The notes under the pieces: generated by a model
Databases searched by the model: none
The model's input: only the letters and a program-made list of their open reading frames with translations
What the model was told of the DNA's origin: nothing
Made by a program: the position numbers and the translations under genes
Source of the DNA: Rothia amarae
GTDB taxonomy: Bacteria; Actinomycetota; Actinomycetes; Actinomycetales; Micrococcaceae
Reading direction: 5' to 3'
Assembly: GCF_014705945.2 (NCBI RefSeq)
Contig: NZ_CP061538.1
Location: forward strand, 1,550,001 to 1,614,000
DNA: 64,000 nt
Shown here: in pieces, positions 25,825 to 35,450 of the stretch
How the letters are laid out: the number at the start of each line of letters is the position of its first letter
How positions within the stretch are numbered: the stretch's first letter is position 1

Positions 25825-27522
25825 ATGGGTACTTCATCTCAGCTCTATTCACGGCTTCATTCATTGGACAGCAAATCATACGGTGCGCTCAAACAGCTAG
25901 CGGGAACATGGCAGTTTCAGGGCTTTGACTTGCATATTGATAAGGTGCAGCCCGATCCCTATGCGTCGGCGTCGAGAATTCGGATTACCTTACCAGTTAC
26001 AGCTACCGAGGTACCCCAAGAGTTTTTGCAAGACACTGCAGATCGTGTTGCGGTGAGCGATTTTATTGCCCGAGACATTTACGATGCTATATCCCACGGT
26101 CCTCGGGAATTTCAGGCGGTACGCCCTGGACAAGAAATTCTTCCTCGTTCTTCGGTGACCTGTGAGAAAGGTACGGTTCAGGTTGCGCTTACTTTTCAGT
26201 TTCCTGCCGCTGGACGCCGAGTCAAGGGTCGCCTCGCTGCAGGACTTTTGGTGGACGACTTACCTGGTTTAGTCAGCTACTCGGCACTCGGCGAGCGGCT
26301 GCAACATCATGCGTTGAAACAGCACGTGCAAACCCTGCGCGATTATTTATTTATACAGCGTGAATTGCAGGACAGGCATCTGGTGGGTTTCGTAGCGGAT
26401 GGTGCTGTTCTTGCCCGTCGCTCAGGCAATTCAGATACCCCATTAGCTAATGCTGTTCCCTTTGAATCTCCCGCAGAAAACAAAGTTTTCTTTGATCTGC
26501 CCAGCGGGCGCTCTATCAGTGGTTTAGGTATTCGAGAGGGTATTACTCTTCTGGTCGGTGGAGGTTTTCATGGAAAATCCACGCTTTTGAAAGCGCTAGA
26601 ACGCGGCGTCTTCCCACATATTCCAGGAGACGGACGCCAGCTGGTAGTGAGCGATCCAACCGCTGTTTCTGTGCGGGCTGAGGATGGCCGAGCCGTCACA
26701 GGTACCAATATTTCTACCATGATTAATAACCTGCCGGGGCGGATTGATACGCAAGAATTTTCTACAGCCAATGCCAGTGGCTCCACCTCCCAGGCAGCTA
26801 ATTTAGCCGAAGCCGTTGAAATAGGTACGCGTACTGTGCTTATTGATGAGGATACCTCCGCCACGAACTTCATGATTCGCGACCAGCGCATGAAAGCTTT
26901 AATTTCAGCCGAACCCATTACCCCGTTTGTCGATCGAATCTCAGACCTGTGGGAAGATCGGGGAATTTCAACCATTTTGGTGATGGGAGGGTCAGGAGCG
27001 TTCTTCGAACACGCACATACCGTTATTGCTTTGAATGAATACGTTCCTCAAGATGTGACCGAGCGAGCGCACCAACTAGCCAAGCAGTATCACGAAACGA
27101 AGCATTCCCTCTCAGAAGGTAATACCGATAAAACGTCCTCACTAGCTTTGCTGGGCGCACCTCGAACGGTTGACCCGAATTCCCTTCTTGTAGAGGACAC
27201 GCGCAAACCTCCTCGGGGTCGCGGATTAGAGGAGATACAAATCGGTAAAGAGAACCTTGATTTGCGGTATCTCTCCCAGCTGGTGGATTCTGGGCAAACT
27301 CAGGCCATAGCACTATGCTTGCCCTTAGTTGCCCGGCGTCTTCAAACAGCTCAGATTCCCCTTGCGCCAGCGGTACAGGAGGTCATCGAGCAGATTGAAA
27401 GAGAAGGGTTAGAGACGCTCACAGGGTCAGATTCTAGAGTCCGAGGCGATGTGGTACTCCCCCGTAAAGAGGAGCTTTTTCAAGCAATTTCGCGGTGGCG
27501 AAAACTTCGCCTGAAGCGGTAA
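25825..27522 (+). CDS. ABC-class ATPase of the PF09818 type
   Basis: The ~565-residue soluble protein has one nucleotide-binding site: Walker A GGGFHGKSTLL near residue 250 and the Walker B-like VLIDEDTSATNFM. Relatives are annotated simply as ABC-ATPase domain proteins; they carry no membrane domain and their function is unknown to me. The frame opens at 25795, but the first ATGs lie in the glpK terminator stem, so ATG 25825 (MGTSSQL) is chosen, with GAGG just upstream. It appears to be a separate single-gene unit. Confidence 0.75.
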   Translation: MGTSSQLYSRLHSLDSKSYGALKQLAGTWQFQGFDLHIDKVQPDPYASASRIRITLPVTATEVPQEFLQDTADRVAVSDFIARDIYDAISHGPREFQAVRPGQEILPRSSVTCEKGTVQVALTFQFPAAGRRVKGRLAAGLLVDDLPGLVSYSALGERLQHHALKQHVQTLRDYLFIQRELQDRHLVGFVADGAVLARRSGNSDTPLANAVPFESPAENKVFFDLPSGRSISGLGIREGITLLVGGGFHGKSTLLKALERGVFPHIPGDGRQLVVSDPTAVSVRAEDGRAVTGTNISTMINNLPGRIDTQEFSTANASGSTSQAANLAEAVEIGTRTVLIDEDTSATNFMIRDQRMKALISAEPITPFVDRISDLWEDRGISTILVMGGSGAFFEHAHTVIALNEYVPQDVTERAHQLAKQYHETKHSLSEGNTDKTSSLALLGAPRTVDPNSLLVEDTRKPPRGRGLEEIQIGKENLDLRYLSQLVDSGQTQAIALCLPLVARRLQTAQIPLAPAVQEVIEQIEREGLETLTGSDSRVRGDVVLPRKEELFQAISRWRKLRLKR

Positions 27523-27640
27523 AAATCTCAGCAGAACTTCATCTTCTGTCACAAATATCGCAGGGGCAAAATACCCCAAGAATCTTCTTAGACCAAGGCT
27601 AGTGTGGAAATATAACCTACTTTTATCAGAAGGATTTCCC

Positions 27641-28879
27641 ATGGGCTCCTCCCGGGCTGTATCGCCCACCGAATCCGCCCCTGCCGAAATTTCAGCCACC
27701 CCTGATTCTGAGCGGAAACTACCTCGATTTTCCCTCAAAACCCTCTAGTTTATTCTGGCTCATATCGTGTTGATAGCGGTCTTACTCTTACCTCACAGTG
27801 AGTCCCTCTCCTGGCAGGGGCAAATTTCTCTTGCGGTACTGGGCTTCGCCTTTATTATGTGGGTTACCGAGGCGGTGAGCTATCCGGTGTCCTCGGTGCT
27901 CATTATCGGTTACATTACGATTTTGCTGGGGCTTTCACCCGACCCCAAAGAACCCTCCAAAGCTCTAGGGACCACTGATGCTCTCGCTACAGCCCTGGGC
28001 GGATTCAGCTCCTCCGGCGTCGCTCTGGTGGCAGCTGCCCTCGCCCTTGCTGCCGCGATGCAGGCAACAGAACTGCATAAGCGCATTGCTCTCATTGTTT
28101 TGAGATTTGCCGGGGAAAAGACCTCGCACATTGTCGTGGGCGCCATTGCTATCTCGATTATCCTCGCCTTCTTCGTTCCCTCAGCAACGGCCCGTGCTGG
28201 CGCAGTCGTCCCAATTCTTTTGGGCATGGTAGCAGCCTTCGGTATGGCGAAAGATTCAAAGCTATCGGCTCTTCTAATTATTACCGCAGCTCAATCTGTT
28301 TCTATTTGGAATATCGGTATCAAAACGGCGGCAGCGCAGAACCTCGTTGCCATTGGATTCCTGCTACTACCCAAAATTGGTGTTTTCACTTGGAAATCAG
28401 CAGAAAAGCTCATCAATTGGGGCACACTGGTGGTCTTTGCAGTGGGCATTTCCCTGGGAACTCTTTTACTGAAGACGGGCGCAGCTAAGTGGCTTTCGGA
28501 GGTTACCTTTGGCGCTCTCGGTCTGCAACATATGCCGCTGTTAGCTACTATCGCCTTGGTATCAGCTTTCACCATTTTGATTCATTTGGGATTCGCCTCG
28601 GCAACGTCCCTATCTTCTGCCCTCATTCCTGTGTATATCGCGCTAGCTTCGACGTTGACCGCTCCTCAGGATGGTCTCGGGTTTGTGGTGATTCAGCAGT
28701 TCCTCATTAGCTTCGGATTCCTACTTCCTGTCTCAGCTCCACAGAATATGCTTGCCTACGGCACAGGAGCGTTCATCACTAAGCAGTTTCTCAAAACCGG
28801 CATTCCCCTAACAGTCATCGGCTACCTGTTGGTGCTGCTCTTCTCAACTACTTATTGGAAGTGGCTGGGGCTGGTCTAG
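27641..28879 (+). pseudogene. SLC13/DASS-family anion transporter with in-frame stop
   Basis: An ATG at 27641 with AGAAGGA 6 bp upstream opens a frame encoding a Ser/Pro-rich cytosolic lead, then hits TAG at 27746-27748. The same frame continues uninterrupted to 28879 with the transporter body: VLIAVLLLPHSE, WVTEAVSYPVSSVLIIGY, FVPSATARAGAVVPILLG and FLLPVSAPQNMLAYGTG, the last two being DASS signature regions. The body has about 370 residues against ~470-500 in relatives; the part between AAAQNLVAIGFL and LLPKIGVFTW looks shortened. A GTG at 27767 could restart translation after the stop but has no ribosome site. The substrate class would be dicarboxylate or sulfate. Loss of function is likely but not certain. 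Confidence 0.75.
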
Positions 28880-29002
28880 AAGTTAGGTTGAGCAACGAAA
28901 AGTGAGGGGAAGGATATCTTGTTCCCCCAAGACTTTGAAGTACTTTTCGCTTTAGACTACGATTATCCCCTTCTCTAGCCCATTCTCAAGAAACGAGCAC
29001 TT

Positions 29003-29521
29003 ATGAGCCAAAATACCTTACATGCAACCCAGGAATGCCCCCTAGGTACTGTGTATCTGGCAACCGACGGCGATTCCCTCACCGGAGCCTGGTTAGAGGG
29101 GCAAGCCCACTTCGCAACCGCCGAGGAACTGGGCGAAAAAGTAGACCTTGATTCACAGCCCCTTTTGGCTCAAGCGGCGCAAGAACTTGACGAATATCTT
29201 GCTGGAGAGCGAACCTCTTTCTCCGTTCCCATTAACCCCGCCGGGAGCGATTTTCAGCTCGCAGTGTGGCAGGCATTGGAAGAAATCCCTTACGGGTACA
29301 CCACCACCTACGGAGAAATCTCTAAGATTGTGGGCCCGCATGCCCCTGCTCAGGCGGTGGGGCAAGCAGTTGGGCGCAACCGATGCATCATTTTCATTCC
29401 CTGCCACCGAGTGGTGGGTGCCGACGGAAAATTGACGGGGTATGCCGCAGGGGTGGAAACTAAACAATTTCTGTTGGATCTAGAAGAACCTACCTCCGAG
29501 AAAGAAACTCGGCTTTTTTAG
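29003..29521 (+). CDS. ogt: Methylated-DNA--[protein]-cysteine S-methyltransferase
   Basis: The 172-residue suicide DNA repair protein moves the methyl group from O6-methylguanine to its own Cys134, in the signature FIPCHRVVG. The DNA-binding helix-turn-helix part (AVWQALEEIPYGYTTTYGEI; the Arg finger in QAVGRNRCII) is intact. It is first in a run with alkB and tag: its TAG stop is directly followed by the alkB ATG. Confidence 0.93.
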   Translation: MSQNTLHATQECPLGTVYLATDGDSLTGAWLEGQAHFATAEELGEKVDLDSQPLLAQAAQELDEYLAGERTSFSVPINPAGSDFQLAVWQALEEIPYGYTTTYGEISKIVGPHAPAQAVGQAVGRNRCIIFIPCHRVVGADGKLTGYAAGVETKQFLLDLEEPTSEKETRLF

Positions 29522-30271
29522 ATGCCGGCTCTTTTCAGTGACGCCGATTTGGTGAGACAGCCGCGGGAGATTTACCCCGGCTGCGTTCATGTGCCCGGTT
29601 GGCTATCGATGAATCAGCAGCGATTTTTGGTGGGGGAATTTTTCCGCTGGGGTCAGACTACCCCCGAAAGAGAAGGAATTTCCCGAGGTATTCCTCCTCA
29701 TTCGCCTGAGATTTACGGCAAGAAAATGTCCGTGCGCCTTACCTCGTTGGGCTGGCATTGGAGCGATTATGCCTATCGCAATGATGCTCCGGAATTTGGT
29801 GGTGCGCAGCCGTTTGCTGTTCCAGATTGGTTACAGCGCATGGGTAGGCAGGCATTAGATGCGGCGTATCAGCCATCGACGGCGCCGTCGTGGCCCGCTT
29901 TTGATGGTCCACAGCATGCCGAATGGGTTTCTAGCTATTGCCCTGATGTGGCGCTTATTAACTACTACGCACCTCATGCTTCAATGGGAATGCACCAGGA
30001 TAAGGATGAGCGGTCATCGATGCCGATTGTCTCGGTATCGATGGGCAATACGGGCGTTTTTCGTGCAGGAAATTCGGAAAATAAAAATATGCCCTTTGAA
30101 GATATTTTGCTGGCTTCTGGGGATCTAATTGTCTTTGGCGGTCCCAGCCGTTTTATGTATCATGGCGTGCCGAAGATTTTGCCTGATACTTCACCTGCTG
30201 AACTCAATTTCCCTGAGGGTCGAATCAATATTACGCTTCGACAGACAGGTCTATCCCCGGCAGGTAACTAA
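29522..30271 (+). CDS. alkB: Alpha-ketoglutarate-dependent DNA dealkylase AlkB
   Basis: The 249-residue Fe(II)/2-oxoglutarate dioxygenase removes methyl groups from 1-methyladenine and 3-methylcytosine. The iron facial triad is His158-x-Asp160 (MGMHQDKDE) and the His of FMYHGVPKI; the 2-oxoglutarate-binding Arg is in RINITLRQTG. YYAPHASMGMHQD is typical of bacterial AlkB. Its ATG adjoins the ogt stop (TAGATG), so translation must be coupled. Confidence 0.93.
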   Translation: MPALFSDADLVRQPREIYPGCVHVPGWLSMNQQRFLVGEFFRWGQTTPEREGISRGIPPHSPEIYGKKMSVRLTSLGWHWSDYAYRNDAPEFGGAQPFAVPDWLQRMGRQALDAAYQPSTAPSWPAFDGPQHAEWVSSYCPDVALINYYAPHASMGMHQDKDERSSMPIVSVSMGNTGVFRAGNSENKNMPFEDILLASGDLIVFGGPSRFMYHGVPKILPDTSPAELNFPEGRINITLRQTGLSPAGN

Positions 30272-30281
30272 GGAGAACATT

Positions 30282-31037
30282 ATGCCAGAGCCACAGCAGC
30301 ATCCAGCTCCTGAAAAGTTGACCCCCGATGTGGTGACCGGCGAGGATGGTCTTTCTCGCCCCCGCTGGGCTGCAACAGATGAGCTGATGCGCACCTATTA
30401 CGACGAGGAGTGGGGCGTACCCATTGCTGATGAGCAGGGTATGTTTGAACGGATCTGCCTAGAAGGCTTTCAAGCCGGTTTGAGCTGGCGCACCGTGTTA
30501 GTGAAGAGAGACGCACTTAGAGAAGACTTTTTGGACTTCAACCCCGATGCTGTAGCTCTTCTGACGGACGAGGATGTCGCCCGCATCAAGGAAGACCCGC
30601 GGATTATTCGTTCCGAAGCGAAGATTCGCGCTGTCATCAAGAATGCACGCGCTACCCTCGCTCTGCGACAGCGAGCGCAGAGCCTCAGAGAGCAGGTACG
30701 CCTCTCCCCCGACGTCGAGCTACCAGCAGCAGAGGCAGCGCTTTTAGGTTTTACACTCCCTAACGGGATGCAAGTCGATGACGGTTTACCTGCGTTGATT
30801 TGGAGTTACGGGCCTGAGCAAACTCCCACCCCGCAGAGGTTTGTAGAGGTTCCTACCCGGTCTGAGGAGTCGGAGAATCTTGCCAAGCGTCTTAAAAAAG
30901 AAGGATTTTCTTTCGTGGGACCAACGACGGTCTATGCCATGTTTGAGGCTTGCGGAGTGGTCGATACTCACTTGATAGATTCGCATCGGCGCGGCATCTC
31001 GAAACTTTGGAACGCCGATGGGTCGCGTCGAGCATGA
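30282..31037 (+). CDS. tag: DNA-3-methyladenine glycosylase I family protein
   Basis: The ~251-residue product follows the Tag fold closely (EEWGVPIADEQGMFERICLE, GFQAGLSWRTVLVKR, KKEGFSFVGPTTVYAMFEAC). It should excise 3-methyladenine. The start is ATG 30282 with AAGGAGA upstream, 10 bp after alkB; the longer open frame overlapping alkB is not used. Three of the four zinc-snap ligands of the E. coli enzyme are absent: RPRW replaces RCxW, YYDEEWG replaces YHDxEWG, and the final Cys after DTH is Ser. The third ligand, a His, remains. The fold may be held without zinc. Last gene of ogt-alkB-tag. Confidence 0.88.
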   Translation: MPEPQQHPAPEKLTPDVVTGEDGLSRPRWAATDELMRTYYDEEWGVPIADEQGMFERICLEGFQAGLSWRTVLVKRDALREDFLDFNPDAVALLTDEDVARIKEDPRIIRSEAKIRAVIKNARATLALRQRAQSLREQVRLSPDVELPAAEAALLGFTLPNGMQVDDGLPALIWSYGPEQTPTPQRFVEVPTRSEESENLAKRLKKEGFSFVGPTTVYAMFEACGVVDTHLIDSHRRGISKLWNADGSRRA

Positions 31038-31054
31038 ACCACGTCGATTGCCCG

Positions 31055-32404
31055 CTAAATAATTAGATGGGCTATGGGGGCAGTAATGAGGATGCTCAGG
31101 ATAACGCGCTCCACCCAAATTACTAGCAGATGCCAGAATTTCACGGGAATATCGGTTGCCATGATGGAGGGCACCATAGCTGAGAGGAAGATAATTCCTG
31201 ATACCGCAACTACGGCGATAATGAACGCGGTGAGGGTGTCTCCTTCAGGACCAATTTCAGTAGCGGGTAGGAACATTTCCACCAGCCCCAGGCTGATGGC
31301 TTTGCCACCCAGTAAGGGATCTGGCATACCGGCTAGCTTATTGAAGGGAACGAAAATCCAACCCATCCAGTCAAAGATGGGAGTGTATTTTGCCGCCAGC
31401 AATCCCAGCAAACCAACGGACATAATCGAGGGCAGAATTGCTGACGCCATGATGACACCGTCTTTGAAATTGAGCCACATGGTCTGAACGATTCCGGGGT
31501 TAGCATGTAGAGTTCCGCGTGCCTGTTCCCACGCCACTTGCATCTTATGGCGAGTGATGGGTTGCTCAGGGTTAGGGGTAGACCCTGGAAAGTGGGTGTC
31601 TGGGATGGTGGACAGCGGCGGAATACGAACGCAGATAGCTGTCACCACGAAAGTCACAAAAAATGCGGTGAAGAAGTACTGCAACCACAGGTCCATAATC
31701 TGCAAAGTATTAGCAACAATCACCATAAAAGTAACCGAGACGGTGGAGAAGCCTGTTGCAATGATCGCCGCTTCTTTGGCGGTGTAACCGCCCTGCTTAT
31801 ATACGCGGTTGGTGAGAAGGAGCCCCAGCGAATAGGAGCCGACGAAACTCGCTACGGCGTCGACGGCAGAGCGACCTGGAGTGCGCCAAATGGGATACAT
31901 AATCGGGCGAACGAAAACTCCCACAAACTCCATCAGCCCAAAGCCGATGAGGAACCCCAGGAAGATAGCACCGATGGGAACAATTAGACCAACGGACGTT
32001 ACGAGTGTCTTCCAAAGAAAGGGGCCGATTGTTTCATCTGCCAGCCAGGCAGGTGGCGCCGTCATCATCAAAATGGCAGCGATGAGACCCACCACGTTAA
32101 GGAAAGAAAAGATTATTTGCGTCAGGGACTTTTTCCACCGCCCTGTCACGAAAGGGCGAATGGTGCCGAACAGCACCAGAGCCAACATGAGCCAGGGAAC
32201 GGCTTCGCCTGAGACGCTCTTGACCCAGTTCACCACATGATCCAGCGGTATGGTGCTCTTGCCGCCTACCGTAATGGGAATGAAGAACATGAAGATTCCC
32301 AGAGCCGAACAAAGAATTAATTTGAGTGCATCTTTCCCAGCACCGGGGGCATTGACGGGAACGAGAGCTGCAGTCTGTTCCTCGCTAATGGCGTGTTCTG
32401 ACAT
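31055..32404 (-). CDS. yjiH: YjiH-family membrane protein (nucleoside-recognition/GATE domain)
   Basis: The ~449-residue protein has about ten membrane segments and is of the YjiH type: FMFFIPITVGGKSTIPLDH in the first part and GATE-like inverted repeats with GSYSLGLLLTNRVYKQGGYT in the middle. The open frame extends to 32863, but the true start is ATG 32404 (MSEHAISEEQ) with AAGGAAC upstream. It is divergent from the hut regulator and hut genes and is the only transporter-like gene here, so it is the best candidate for histidine or urocanate movement. No direct evidence of substrate. Confidence 0.8.
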   Translation of the reverse strand: MSEHAISEEQTAALVPVNAPGAGKDALKLILCSALGIFMFFIPITVGGKSTIPLDHVVNWVKSVSGEAVPWLMLALVLFGTIRPFVTGRWKKSLTQIIFSFLNVVGLIAAILMMTAPPAWLADETIGPFLWKTLVTSVGLIVPIGAIFLGFLIGFGLMEFVGVFVRPIMYPIWRTPGRSAVDAVASFVGSYSLGLLLTNRVYKQGGYTAKEAAIIATGFSTVSVTFMVIVANTLQIMDLWLQYFFTAFFVTFVVTAICVRIPPLSTIPDTHFPGSTPNPEQPITRHKMQVAWEQARGTLHANPGIVQTMWLNFKDGVIMASAILPSIMSVGLLGLLAAKYTPIFDWMGWIFVPFNKLAGMPDPLLGGKAISLGLVEMFLPATEIGPEGDTLTAFIIAVVAVSGIIFLSAMVPSIMATDIPVKFWHLLVIWVERVILSILITAPIAHLII

Positions 32405-32662
32405 GAAGTTCCTTTGAATTCGTCTTTGAATTACCCAAAATGTATCACAGCTCACTTCTCTCGCATCCTTGCGTTTTACGGAAAGTAGCGCGGAATGACA
32501 GGGCGAACCCCTCCAATTTTCATCTAATGAAAATTTATTTTTATTCTGCAACAACACCTCTTGAGGGATTTTTCGCTCACATATCTGATGTATTCTTCTG
32601 AACGTAAGATGTTTGTGACTCAAGATACAAACCTGGCGAGTGGGAATCGGCGAGGTAGAAAT

Positions 32663-33310
32663 ATGCCAACTACGACCACGCGATCTGTTGAACGCGCCCT
32701 CAAGCTCCTCACCGTCGTCTGCGATCATCCGGGAATAAACCTCACCAAAGCGTCTGAGCAAGCCGATCTTTCCCCCTCCAGCGCGTTGCGACTGTTGCAC
32801 ACCCTTGAAGAACTCGAATTTGTTCGCCGAGATCGTGCGGGAAAATTCGATGTTGGGCCGCAATTGCTCCGTCTGGGGTTCAAAGCCCTGGGCGACAACA
32901 CCTTACGGAATCGTTGCCGCCCCACCATGCTCGAACTTGCAGAACGAACCGGCGAATCGGTGTATCTTTCCATCAAACAACACCACCAGGTCCTCTATTT
33001 GGCAGTAGTAAACGGAACGCACGCCATCCAGCACAGAAGCTGGGAAGGGCAAACGATTCCTTTGAATTCCACCGCGGTCGGCGCAGTTCTTCTTAACCAG
33101 CACAACGATGAAAAATACACGGTAGTCACCAGCGGTGTTGAAGCAGATGTCACCGCTATTGCAACCCCTCTTCAGGTGCGTGGAAAAACCATCGCGGCAT
33201 TGAGCATGCTTGTCCCGACCTACCGAATTACACCTGAAAAAGAAGCTGAACTTGGTCAGCTGCTACACAGCACGGTTCAAGAACTTTCCCAGAAATTTGA
33301 AAATATCTAG
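32663..33310 (+). CDS. hutR: IclR-family regulator of histidine utilisation
   Basis: The ~215-residue protein has an N-terminal winged helix (SVERALKLLTVVCDHPGINL, SPSSALRLLHTLEELEFV) and a short IclR effector domain (RPTMLELAERTGESVYLSIK, IPLNSTAVGAVLL). The ATG at 32663 follows GAGG by 7 bp; the frame extends upstream to 32561 but that part lies in the promoter region. It is first in the run hutR-hutU-hutI-hutG-hutH, 39 bp before hutU, and divergent from yjiH. IclR-type HutR proteins are known in Corynebacterium. Ligand inferred (urocanate or histidine). Confidence 0.82.
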   Translation: MPTTTTRSVERALKLLTVVCDHPGINLTKASEQADLSPSSALRLLHTLEELEFVRRDRAGKFDVGPQLLRLGFKALGDNTLRNRCRPTMLELAERTGESVYLSIKQHHQVLYLAVVNGTHAIQHRSWEGQTIPLNSTAVGAVLLNQHNDEKYTVVTSGVEADVTAIATPLQVRGKTIAALSMLVPTYRITPEKEAELGQLLHSTVQELSQKFENI

Positions 33311-33349
33311 TTTTCCCCAACCTAACCAGACCACCCACTCAATGATGAA

Positions 33350-35371
33350 ATGGATGTGAATATGTACAACAACACCAGCACCTCAGAAGCTATGCAAATC
33401 AAGCTCGATAACGAATTTCCACCCGAGCCCAGCTTTGACCCCGCCTACCGCCGCGCGCCCTCGCGCGGATTCCGCTTGAACCTCGAACAGACCAAACTAG
33501 CCCTGCGCAACGCACTGCGTTATTTACCCGAAGAACTGCATGAACAAGCAGCACCCGAATTCCTTGAAGAGCTACGCACCTACGGCCGTATCTACGCCTA
33601 CCGCTGGCGTCCACAGGGTCGGATTCACGGTCGCCCCATCGACGAATACGAGGGCAAGTGCATCGAAGGCAAGGCAATGCAGGTGCAGATTGATAACAAT
33701 CTCGACACCGACGTAGCGCTCTACCCCTACGAGCTCGTCACCTACGGTGAGACCGGTCGCGTCTGCCAGAACTGGTTGCAGTACCGACTGATTATGAAGT
33801 ATCTGCAGGAATTGACCGAAGACACCACCTTGGTTGTGATGTCCGGTCATCCTCTTGGTCTCTTCCCTTCCCGCCCCGAGTCCCCGCGCGTCATTATCAC
33901 CAACTCCCTGATGATTGGTCGTTACGACAACCAGAAGGACTGGGAAATTGCAGAAGAATTGGGAGTCGCTAACTACGGTCAGATGACCGCTGGCGGCTGG
34001 ATGTACATTGGGCCCCAGGGTATCGTGCACGGCACTTTCAATACTCTGCTCAATGCAGGGCGTAGCAAGCTGGGCATCCCCGCAGAGGACGATTTGGCGG
34101 GCGTATTGTTCGTATCTTCCGGGCTTGGCGGTATGAGTGGTGCTCAGCCTAAAGCAGCTGAAATCGCCAACGCTGTAGGTATCGTGGCAGAGGTAGACTA
34201 CTCGCGCATTCAGACCCGCCTAGATCAAGGCTGGGTTGGTCACGCCTCCTCAGATTTGGCAGAGGTTTTCCGCATCGCCAAGGAGCACATTGACTCCAAG
34301 ACACCCGTTTCGATTGCCTACCACGGCAACATCGTAGATTTGCTCCAGTACGCCGTCGACAACAACATCGAAATCCCCCTCCTGAGCGACCAGACCAGCT
34401 GCCACGCAGTCTACGACGGCGGATACTGCCCACAGGGCCTCACCTTCGAAGAACGCACCAGGCTACTTAAGAACGACCGCGACCAGTTTGTTGAAAAGGT
34501 TGATGCAACCTTGCGCAAGCACTACGAGCTCATCAAGGAATTGGTTCAGCGCGGCACCTACTTCTTCGACTACGGCAATGCATTTATGGCATCGGTCTTC
34601 TCCGCCGGCGTCACCGAAATTGCTATCGATGGCGACGAACGCAACGGCTTCATCTGGCCCTCCTACGTTGAAGATATCATGGGTCCCGAACTCTTTGACT
34701 ACGGTTACGGTCCCTTCCGCTGGGTCTGTCTCTCCGGTGATCACGAAGACTTGCGCAAGACCGACCAGGCGGCGATGGACTGCATCGATCCCACCCGCCG
34801 CCACCAGGATCGCGATAACTATAACTGGATTCGTGATGCAGAGAAAAATGCCCTAGTTGTAGGCACTCAGGCACGTATTTTGTACCAGGATGCACAGGGG
34901 CGCATGGATATCGCATTGCGCTTCAACGAGCTAGTGCGTAACGGAGAAATCGGCCCCGTCATGCTAGGTCGCGACCACCACGATGTATCCGGTACCGATT
35001 CGCCCTTCCGCGAGACCTCCAATATCAAGGACGGCTCCAACATTATGGCGGATATGGCAACCCAGTGCTTCGCCGGCAACGCTGCACGCGGCATGAGCCT
35101 TGTTGCGCTGCATAACGGCGGTGGCACCGGTATCGGTAACTCCATCAACGGTGGTTTTGGTATGGTGCTGGATGGTTCCGAGCGAGTCGACGAAGTCATC
35201 AAGTCATCCCTACTCTGGGATGTCATGTGTGGCGTGGCGCGCCGTAGCTGGGCACGCAACGAACACTCTATTAAGACAGCAACCGACTTCAATCACGATT
35301 ACTCGGGCAAGGGACAGATTACACTTCCCTACACCGTCAACGATGATCTCATCGATTCACTCGTCAACTAG
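33350..35371 (+). CDS. hutU: Urocanate hydratase
   Basis: The second enzyme of histidine breakdown converts urocanate to imidazolone-propionate with a tightly bound NAD. The family signatures are clear: SGHPLGLFPSRPESPRVIIT, MTAGGWMYIGPQGIVHGT, FVSSGLGGMSGAQPKAAEI, DQTSCHAVYDGGYCPQG and LGRDHHDVSG. At ~673 residues it belongs to the long form, about 110 residues longer than the common ~555-residue enzyme. The start is ATG 33350 or 33362; neither has a strong ribosome site. Confidence 0.95.
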   Translation: MDVNMYNNTSTSEAMQIKLDNEFPPEPSFDPAYRRAPSRGFRLNLEQTKLALRNALRYLPEELHEQAAPEFLEELRTYGRIYAYRWRPQGRIHGRPIDEYEGKCIEGKAMQVQIDNNLDTDVALYPYELVTYGETGRVCQNWLQYRLIMKYLQELTEDTTLVVMSGHPLGLFPSRPESPRVIITNSLMIGRYDNQKDWEIAEELGVANYGQMTAGGWMYIGPQGIVHGTFNTLLNAGRSKLGIPAEDDLAGVLFVSSGLGGMSGAQPKAAEIANAVGIVAEVDYSRIQTRLDQGWVGHASSDLAEVFRIAKEHIDSKTPVSIAYHGNIVDLLQYAVDNNIEIPLLSDQTSCHAVYDGGYCPQGLTFEERTRLLKNDRDQFVEKVDATLRKHYELIKELVQRGTYFFDYGNAFMASVFSAGVTEIAIDGDERNGFIWPSYVEDIMGPELFDYGYGPFRWVCLSGDHEDLRKTDQAAMDCIDPTRRHQDRDNYNWIRDAEKNALVVGTQARILYQDAQGRMDIALRFNELVRNGEIGPVMLGRDHHDVSGTDSPFRETSNIKDGSNIMADMATQCFAGNAARGMSLVALHNGGGTGIGNSINGGFGMVLDGSERVDEVIKSSLLWDVMCGVARRSWARNEHSIKTATDFNHDYSGKGQITLPYTVNDDLIDSLVN

Positions 35372-35450
35372 AACCGATTGAGCTAGCTCAACACCCAGGG
35401 TGCGAGGTAAATGATGCCTCGCACCCCCTACTGATTCAGGAGAAAAATAC

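Noticed and set aside
30129-30281. Longer N-terminus for the Tag protein inside alkB
   Set aside because: A strong AAGGAGA precedes ATG 30282, and the longer form has no Tag homology and overlaps the intact alkB gene.
32405-32863. Longer N-terminus for the YjiH protein
   Set aside because: The extra 153 residues lie over the divergent hutR gene and promoter and read as non-coding; ATG 32404 has a ribosome site.
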